Source: Leadbetterella sp040829825 (lineage in GTDB: Bacteria > Bacteroidota > Bacteroidia > Cytophagales > Spirosomataceae). From it: 64,000 nucleotides of DNA. The notes below the pieces were generated by a model, which saw only the letters and a list, made by a program, of their open reading frames with translations, searched no databases and was not told the origin of the DNA. Below are positions 59,259-64,000 of this stretch, one piece after another. The DNA lies in NCBI RefSeq assembly GCF_040829825.1, contig NZ_JBFOLH010000011.1; one strand, written 5' to 3'. Position numbers and translations under genes: made by a program. Each line of letters begins with the position of its first letter. Position 1 is the stretch's first letter.

Positions 59259-59828
59259 TTAGCTTTTCAGGATCTCTGTTTCAATCACCTCCGGGAAGTG
59301 CCGGTATTCGAGCTCATGCACCTTTTGGGCCACTGCATCGGCCGTATCGGTGGGCAATACTTCGCATTGAGCCTGGAAAATAATTTCGCCCTCGTCGTAA
59401 TGCTCGTTTACGTAGTGTATGGTGATGCCTGACCGGCTTTCGCCGTTACGTACCACGGCCTCGTGCACATGATGGCCCCACATGCCTTTGCCACCGTATT
59501 CAGGAAGTAAGGCTGGGTGGATATTGATAATGCGGCCGGGGAAGGCCCGGATAAGATTCTCAGGAACCAGCCACAGGAAACCCGCCAGGATAACCCAGTC
59601 AGTGCCGTTATTCTGCAGCAGCCGGACCACGGCATCCGATTGGCTGAAATTGTTGCGGCTGAATACCACCACGGGAACGTCGAGACGTTTTCCCCGCTCT
59701 ATCACCCCGGCAGAAGGGTTATTGGTCAGGATCAGGCTTACCTCTACCGAACCGGAGCCTTTAAAATACCGGATAATATTTTCTGCGTTAGAGCCTGAGC
59801 CGGAGGCAAAAATAGCAATTTTTTTCAT
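59259..59828 (-). CDS. purN: Phosphoribosylglycinamide formyltransferase
   Basis: A 189-residue enzyme with ASGSGSNAENIIRYF (phosphate-binding loop, residues 8-22), FLWLVPENLIRAFPGRIINIHPALLP (in part IINIHPALLP with the catalytic His) and HYVNEHYDEGEIIFQ with the catalytic Asp. It transfers a formyl group from 10-formyltetrahydrofolate to GAR in purine synthesis. Length matches the family. A TACTTTTG promoter element lies about 50 bp upstream. Convergent with doxX, 5 bp apart. Confidence 0.94.
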   Translation of the reverse strand: MKKIAIFASGSGSNAENIIRYFKGSGSVEVSLILTNNPSAGVIERGKRLDVPVVVFSRNNFSQSDAVVRLLQNNGTDWVILAGFLWLVPENLIRAFPGRIINIHPALLPEYGGKGMWGHHVHEAVVRNGESRSGITIHYVNEHYDEGEIIFQAQCEVLPTDTADAVAQKVHELEYRHFPEVIETEILKS

Positions 59829-59877
59829 GCATGTAAAAATTCCGGGAAGTATACCCCGGGCGGAGCGTTATCGCCTG

Positions 59878-59885
59878 CAAAAGTA
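59878..59885 (-). promoter_or_regulatory. -7 promoter element for purN
   Basis: TACTTTTG on the minus strand, followed by C, matches TAnnTTTG exactly, 50 bp from the purN ATG and just beyond the stop of the upstream transporter gene. It shows purN has its own promoter. Confidence 0.5.
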
Positions 59886-59900
59886 CAAAATTGTGCACAT

Positions 59901-60842
59901 CTATTGTGCATCTGGCGTATACCATTTGTGCTTTTGAAGCCTCCGCAGGGTAGGATTGATCAATACCAGGAAGAAAACGGATGTAAACGTATTGCTGATG
60001 GTATAGGCAATGGCTACCTGCAGGGAGGGCAGATGGCTGAAATTAACGGCAATGTGCTTCAGAAGGCCGAAAAACGGGAACATGATGATCACCCCGATAA
60101 TATTAAAGAAAGAAGCGGCCCAGGCCACCAGCTTGGAAACAGAGGAATATTGCATGCTCACCAGCAAGGCCGTGGAAGTGGTGCCGATGTTAGCCCCGAT
60201 GACGATAGGAATGGCCGAGTTGATATCGATGGTTCCCTGCGAAAGCAGCACGATCACCAGTCCTACCACTACCGAGCTTGACTGGATAATGACCGTAATG
60301 ACAATGCCGTAGATGATGCCCAGCAGCGGGTTGGAAGCCCTTGAGAGGATTTGCACCAGGAAGGGGTCGTCGCGGATAGGCTCCATGGCCTGGCTGATAT
60401 ACGAAAGCGAAAAAAAGATAAAACCGAAGTAAAAGACCGATTTCCCCGCCACGGCAATTTTGGTGGGGATCATACTGATGGCCGATCCCAGCACAATGAA
60501 GAAAGGCCCGAGAAAATAAGAGTTCATCGACACGATCCAGGCCGTAGACGTCGTGCCGATGTTGGTTCCCAGCAGGATCAGGATGCTGTCGCGAAACGTA
60601 ATCACCCCCGAGTTAACCAGTGAAACGGTAAGCGTGGATATCAGGGTGCTCGACTGGATAACGGCCGTCAGTACCCCGCCCAAAAAGAAGCCACCCAGGG
60701 GAATCTGCGTTATTTTATCGGTCCATTTTGAAAGCCGGTCGGTACCAAAGCTCTCTATTTCTTTGCTGAAGCTGTGTAATCCGAAAACAAACAGTGCAAT
60801 GGATGCAATGATAATAATAACGGTCTGAAAGCTTTCTAACAT
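59901..60842 (-). CDS. Na/Pi cotransporter family protein
   Basis: A 313-residue membrane protein with two inverted repeats, each holding the QSS signature of the NptA/PNaS family: GVLTAVIQSSTLISTLTVSL (about residues 56-75) and VITVIIQSSSVVVGLVIVLL (about 180-200). About eight to nine helices. It probably couples sodium to phosphate movement across the inner membrane. The C-terminal PhoU-like domain of longer family members is absent, so it belongs to the short type. Confidence 0.9.
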   Translation of the reverse strand: MLESFQTVIIIIASIALFVFGLHSFSKEIESFGTDRLSKWTDKITQIPLGGFFLGGVLTAVIQSSTLISTLTVSLVNSGVITFRDSILILLGTNIGTTSTAWIVSMNSYFLGPFFIVLGSAISMIPTKIAVAGKSVFYFGFIFFSLSYISQAMEPIRDDPFLVQILSRASNPLLGIIYGIVITVIIQSSSVVVGLVIVLLSQGTIDINSAIPIVIGANIGTTSTALLVSMQYSSVSKLVAWAASFFNIIGVIIMFPFFGLLKHIAVNFSHLPSLQVAIAYTISNTFTSVFFLVLINPTLRRLQKHKWYTPDAQ

Positions 60843-60887
60843 ATCGGTTACCGGGTGCCGGTCTCAGGTATTGGAAAATGTCTAAAG

Positions 60888-62006
60888 TTAGCTTGTTTTT
60901 TTATAATTCAGAATAGCAAGACCGTTTAAAGCTACGGCAAAAAGAGCAAGATAGCCCAGCTCAGCCCGGATGGCTGTAAAAGGACTGCCTTTCAATACAA
61001 TCAGGCGGACCACCTTAATGAAATGGGTGACCGGCGTGAAGTTGGAAATGACCCGTGCCCAGCCGGGCATGCTGTCGGTGCTGGTAAAGAAGCCGCTCAT
61101 GAGCATAAAGATCATCATGAAGAAAAAGGCAATGAACATGGCTTGCAGCTGGGTTTCGGCAAAGGTGGAGATCAGCAGCCCCAGTCCCAGCAGGGCCACG
61201 AGGTATACGGCAGCAAATGCATAGAGCACCAGTAAGTTGCCTTTCGGGAATATGCCGTAAATAAGGTACATGACGGTGAGGCCTATGGTGAATACGATCA
61301 TTCCCACCACCCAGAAAGGAATGAGCTTCCCCAGGATAAACTGCCACTTTTGGATGGGTGTTACGTTGATCTGCTCAATGGTTCCTATTTCTTTCTCTCT
61401 TACAATATTTAATGCGGTGATAAAGCCGCCGATCATGGTGAGCAGCAGCACCAGGATACCGGGAACCATGTAGTATTTGTACTCTGCCCTGGGGTTGTAC
61501 CAGTTGATGCCGGCCACGGAGATCTCCGGCGAGGGGATAAGGGAGGCTGCACCGGCCGCCTTTATGTTTACATCCAGCGCACTGTTAAAATCGGCCAGCA
61601 CCGATACCAGGTAGGCCCCGCCGAGCGAGGCTTTGGTGCCGTTGATAGCGTCTACCGATACGTTTACTTTCTGGCTGCCTTCACGCACCAGGTTTTTTTC
61701 AAACCCGGCCGGGATTTCCACCACCAGGTCTGCCGTGCCGTATTCAATCATTTCCAGCCCTTCTTTATAGGAACCCGGCTGGCCTGTGAGGCGGAAATAG
61801 CCCGATGACGCAATTTTAGCGGCCAGTTGCCTTGAATAGCTGCTGTGGTCGTGGTCTACATAGGCTACCTGGACGTTTTTAACTTCGAAATTGGCAGCAA
61901 AAGGCAAAATGATCAGCTGCATGGTAGGGGCGAAAAACATCATCGCCAGGATAGTCTTATCCCGGAATATCTGGCGAAACTCTTTTTGTAACAGGAAACT
62001 CAGCAT
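60888..62006 (-). CDS. ABC-2 type transporter permease (second permease)
   Basis: A 372-residue permease with one N-terminal helix, a large periplasmic domain (about 45-180), and five to six C-terminal helices. FRQIFRDKTILAMMFFAPTMQLIILPFA and NIVREKEIGTIEQINVTPI (an EKE/D-GT-E motif typical of ABC-2 permeases) are seen. It resembles YhhJ/YbhR-type efflux permeases. Starts 2 bp before the stop of the upstream permease, so the three genes form one operon. Confidence 0.9.
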   Translation of the reverse strand: MLSFLLQKEFRQIFRDKTILAMMFFAPTMQLIILPFAANFEVKNVQVAYVDHDHSSYSRQLAAKIASSGYFRLTGQPGSYKEGLEMIEYGTADLVVEIPAGFEKNLVREGSQKVNVSVDAINGTKASLGGAYLVSVLADFNSALDVNIKAAGAASLIPSPEISVAGINWYNPRAEYKYYMVPGILVLLLTMIGGFITALNIVREKEIGTIEQINVTPIQKWQFILGKLIPFWVVGMIVFTIGLTVMYLIYGIFPKGNLLVLYAFAAVYLVALLGLGLLISTFAETQLQAMFIAFFFMMIFMLMSGFFTSTDSMPGWARVISNFTPVTHFIKVVRLIVLKGSPFTAIRAELGYLALFAVALNGLAILNYKKTS

Positions 62007-62008
62007 GG

Positions 62009-63142
62009 TTAATGGTCAAGTCGTATTCTGAAATTCTTTAATGCCAGCGTCAGCAGCCCGGTGGCCATGCCTGCGAGGATGAGCGTTTCTTTCCAGACAT
62101 AGGTAAAGCCGAGTCCTTTGAGCATGACGCCCTTGATGATCGCATAGTAGTACTTTGAAGGCACAATGTGCGAGATCCACTGGAAGATCCGGGGCATGTT
62201 TTCCAAAGGAAACATAAAGCCGGTAAGCAGGAGGGTAGGGAGCATCATTCCCATCATAGATACCATCATGGCCGTTTGCTGCGAAGCCGTAATGTTGGAA
62301 ATAAGCAGGCCCAGCGAAAGGCAGGTGATGATAAACAATATACTCTCTGCAAAAATCAGCAACAGGCTGCCCCTGATCTCCACGTTCAGCAGGAATACGG
62401 CCAGCAGCAGGATAATGATGAAATCAATGAGGGAGAGCACCAGGTACGGCACAGCTTTGGCAATCAGCACCATGATGGGCCGGAAGGGCGATACCAGCAG
62501 GATCTCCATGGTGCCCGTTTCTTTTTCGCGCACTACAGCCACCGAGGTAAGTGCCGTGCTCACAATCATAAATATCAGGGCAATCACCCCGGGAATGAAG
62601 TTGAGCGAGCCGTTCTGCTCCTCGTTGTACAGCTGCCGAATTTCAGGAACGATCCGGTACGGCAGCCCGGCAGAAGGGTTGATCTCCTGCCGGTATTGGC
62701 CGATAATGGCCTCCAGGTAATGACTTACCGTAGCGGCGGTATTGGGATCTGAGGCGTCGGCGATCACCTGTACCTGCGCACCGCCGGTCTTATACAGATC
62801 CGCACCGAAATGAGCCGGGAATACCAGCGCGCATTTTATGGTACCCTGCCGGAAACGCTCTTCAATTTCAGGGTAATTAAGTACAGGCGGTGTTAACCGG
62901 AAATACGCGCTTGACTGTATTTTTGAGATGATCTGCTCCGATTGCACATCGCGGGCATTGTCGAGAACGGCGATCCCGATATTTTTCACTTCGCTGCTCA
63001 GGGCAAACCCGAAAAGAAGAATCTGTACCACGGGCATTCCGAAGAGGATCAGCAAAGTACGCCGGTCCCGGAACACATGGTAAAATTCTTTCCGTATAAA
63101 AGCAGAAAGCTGGAACGTGAGGGTTGATAGTGAAGACCTCAT
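62009..63142 (-). CDS. ABC-2 type transporter permease (first permease)
   Basis: About 377 residues from the ATG at 63142; the in-frame TTG at 63163 is weaker. Layout as its neighbour: FIRKEFYHVFRDRRTLLILFGMP, periplasmic domain, and the motif VVREKETGTMEILLVSP. The two permeases are paralogues and probably form a heterodimer with the ATPase encoded upstream (63222-63980). Likely role: export of drugs or a lipid-like compound, usually together with an HlyD-type membrane fusion protein. Confidence 0.9.
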   Translation of the reverse strand: MRSSLSTLTFQLSAFIRKEFYHVFRDRRTLLILFGMPVVQILLFGFALSSEVKNIGIAVLDNARDVQSEQIISKIQSSAYFRLTPPVLNYPEIEERFRQGTIKCALVFPAHFGADLYKTGGAQVQVIADASDPNTAATVSHYLEAIIGQYRQEINPSAGLPYRIVPEIRQLYNEEQNGSLNFIPGVIALIFMIVSTALTSVAVVREKETGTMEILLVSPFRPIMVLIAKAVPYLVLSLIDFIIILLLAVFLLNVEIRGSLLLIFAESILFIITCLSLGLLISNITASQQTAMMVSMMGMMLPTLLLTGFMFPLENMPRIFQWISHIVPSKYYYAIIKGVMLKGLGFTYVWKETLILAGMATGLLTLALKNFRIRLDH

Positions 63143-63221
63143 TTTAAATACTTTTTTAAACAATTGTAAAACTTATCCACCGGGTATTACTTACCCGGCT
63201 CTATTTACCCCAAACGCGGCG

Positions 63222-63980
63222 CTAATCCCCTCTCTTCGCTCCCCTCGCCAGCTGGTAGAACACCTCATCCATGGTACCGGCCTTGAACCGTTGCTTCAGG
63301 CGGGCCGGCGTGTCGAGGGCTTCCACCCGGCCGTCTACCATTACGCTGATACGGTTACAATACTCGGCCTCGTCCATATAGTGGGTGGTGACGAATACCG
63401 TGATACCCCCGGCTGAAGCTTCGTAGATCATATCCCAGAACTGCCGGCGGGTGACCGGGTCTACGCCGCCGGTGGGCTCATCCAGGAACACAATTTTCGG
63501 GCGGTGAAAAATAGCAACGGAAAACGCCAGCTTCTGTTTCCAGCCCAGGGGCAGCCCGCCGACCAGCTTCCCGGCTTCCTGCTCCAGTCCCAGCCGGGCC
63601 ACCAGCTCCCGGCTGCGGGTTTTTATTTCCGGTCTTGAAACACCGTATACGCCTCCGTAAAACTCGATGTTCTCCAGCAAAGTCAGGTTATCGTACAGCG
63701 AGAATTTCTGGCTCATATAACCGATGTTCTTCTTGATCTTCTCCTGCTGCCGGTACACATCAAAGCCGGCCACGGTGGCCTGGCCCGACGTAGGGTAGGA
63801 GAGCCCGCAGAGGATACGCATGGCCGTGGTTTTCCCGGCCCCGTTTGCCCCCAGGAAACCGAAGATCTCGCCCTGCTCCACCTCAAACGAAATGTTATCT
63901 ACGGCCTTGAAATCACCGAATTGCTTGGTCAGGTTACGGCAGCTGATGGCTTTTTCTGCCTTTGAAATGTTATTTTCCAT
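63222..63980 (-). CDS. ABC transporter ATP-binding protein
   Basis: A 252-residue ABC ATPase: Walker A GANGAGKTT (about residues 43-51), a Q-loop MSQKFSLYDNLT, a degenerate signature GGLPLGWKQKLAF in place of LSGGQ, Walker B KIVFLDEPTGGVDP and the H-loop VTTHYMDEAE. This is the YbhF/CcmA-like subgroup of drug exporters. It leads the efflux operon; a membrane fusion protein gene would be expected just upstream, beyond the window. Confidence 0.93.
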   Translation of the reverse strand: MENNISKAEKAISCRNLTKQFGDFKAVDNISFEVEQGEIFGFLGANGAGKTTAMRILCGLSYPTSGQATVAGFDVYRQQEKIKKNIGYMSQKFSLYDNLTLLENIEFYGGVYGVSRPEIKTRSRELVARLGLEQEAGKLVGGLPLGWKQKLAFSVAIFHRPKIVFLDEPTGGVDPVTRRQFWDMIYEASAGGITVFVTTHYMDEAEYCNRISVMVDGRVEALDTPARLKQRFKAGTMDEVFYQLARGAKRGD

Positions 63981-64000
63981 TCTCCATTAAGTTGATGAAG

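Overview
The window is a stretch of a Bacteroidota chromosome, most likely from a Cytophagales- or Chitinophagales-like lineage. The evidence is indirect but consistent. Many genes carry the phylum-specific -7 promoter element TAnnTTTG shortly upstream of the start codon, and classical Shine-Dalgarno sites are scarce. The gene families (DUF3472, DUF4834, DUF2200, a small PspC protein, GH109-like oxidoreductase, a KpsF-type sugar-phosphate isomerase, DinB paired with a short DnaE) are typical of this phylum. I saw no rRNA, tRNA, CRISPR array or complete insertion sequence. Base composition is near 50 % GC by eye, with AT-richer islands at about 36.3-37.2 kb (KilA-N gene) and 43.7-45.3 kb (ATPase gene).

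Layout. 1-8.5 kb: ceramidase-like hydrolase (cut by the window edge), FMN reductase, DUF3472 protein, YugP-type metallopeptidase, EamA exporter with TatD nuclease, GH109-like oxidoreductase with an acetyltransferase, and a lipoprotein. 8.6-28.5 kb is mainly housekeeping: YeiH-type transporter, a large membrane protein, rbfA with an FtsX-like permease, M1 aminopeptidase overlapping a radical SAM gene, recQ, kdsD-nadB, PspC, a solitary nuoD, serine acetyltransferase with a methyltransferase, gltX, DUF2200 and a zinc alcohol dehydrogenase. 28.7-36.2 kb is a minus-strand accessory run rich in stress and redox proteins: fasciclin lipoprotein, CPBP protease, Crp/Fnr regulator, DUF3052-like, AhpD-like, OsmC, ABC-F, DUF2945, DUF488 and Dyp peroxidase.

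37.2-43.7 kb is the most interesting part. A short DnaE-type polymerase and a catalytically intact Y-family polymerase overlap in one operon, divergent from a LexA-like XRE/S24 regulator with all the residues needed for self-cleavage and a 19-bp palindrome at its start codon. The regulator gene and its promoter are enclosed by two 119-bp inverted repeats that differ at 3 positions. The repeats reach the start codon of the polymerase gene on one side and come within 8 bp of the start codon of an MFS transporter gene on the other. This architecture could be an invertible regulatory segment or a repeat-bounded mobile regulator cassette. A second, stand-alone Pol IV gene follows at 45.3 kb.

46.5-51.4 kb encodes an intracellular maltose route: GH13 amylase, GH65 phosphorylase and beta-phosphoglucomutase. 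51.4-59.8 kb holds an SGNH hydrolase, leuS, an esterase, an array of eight hairpins at an exact 55-bp period, a TlpA-like thioredoxin, DUF4834, DoxX and purN. The window ends with a Na/Pi cotransporter and an ABC-2 type efflux operon (ATPase and two permeases) whose upstream part lies outside the window.

Repeats are a second theme: AT-rich AAAAGTTAAAAG-type inverted repeats lie between several genes and probably act as bidirectional terminators, and GC-rich REP-like hairpins sit at 41.4, 42.4 and 46.45 kb.
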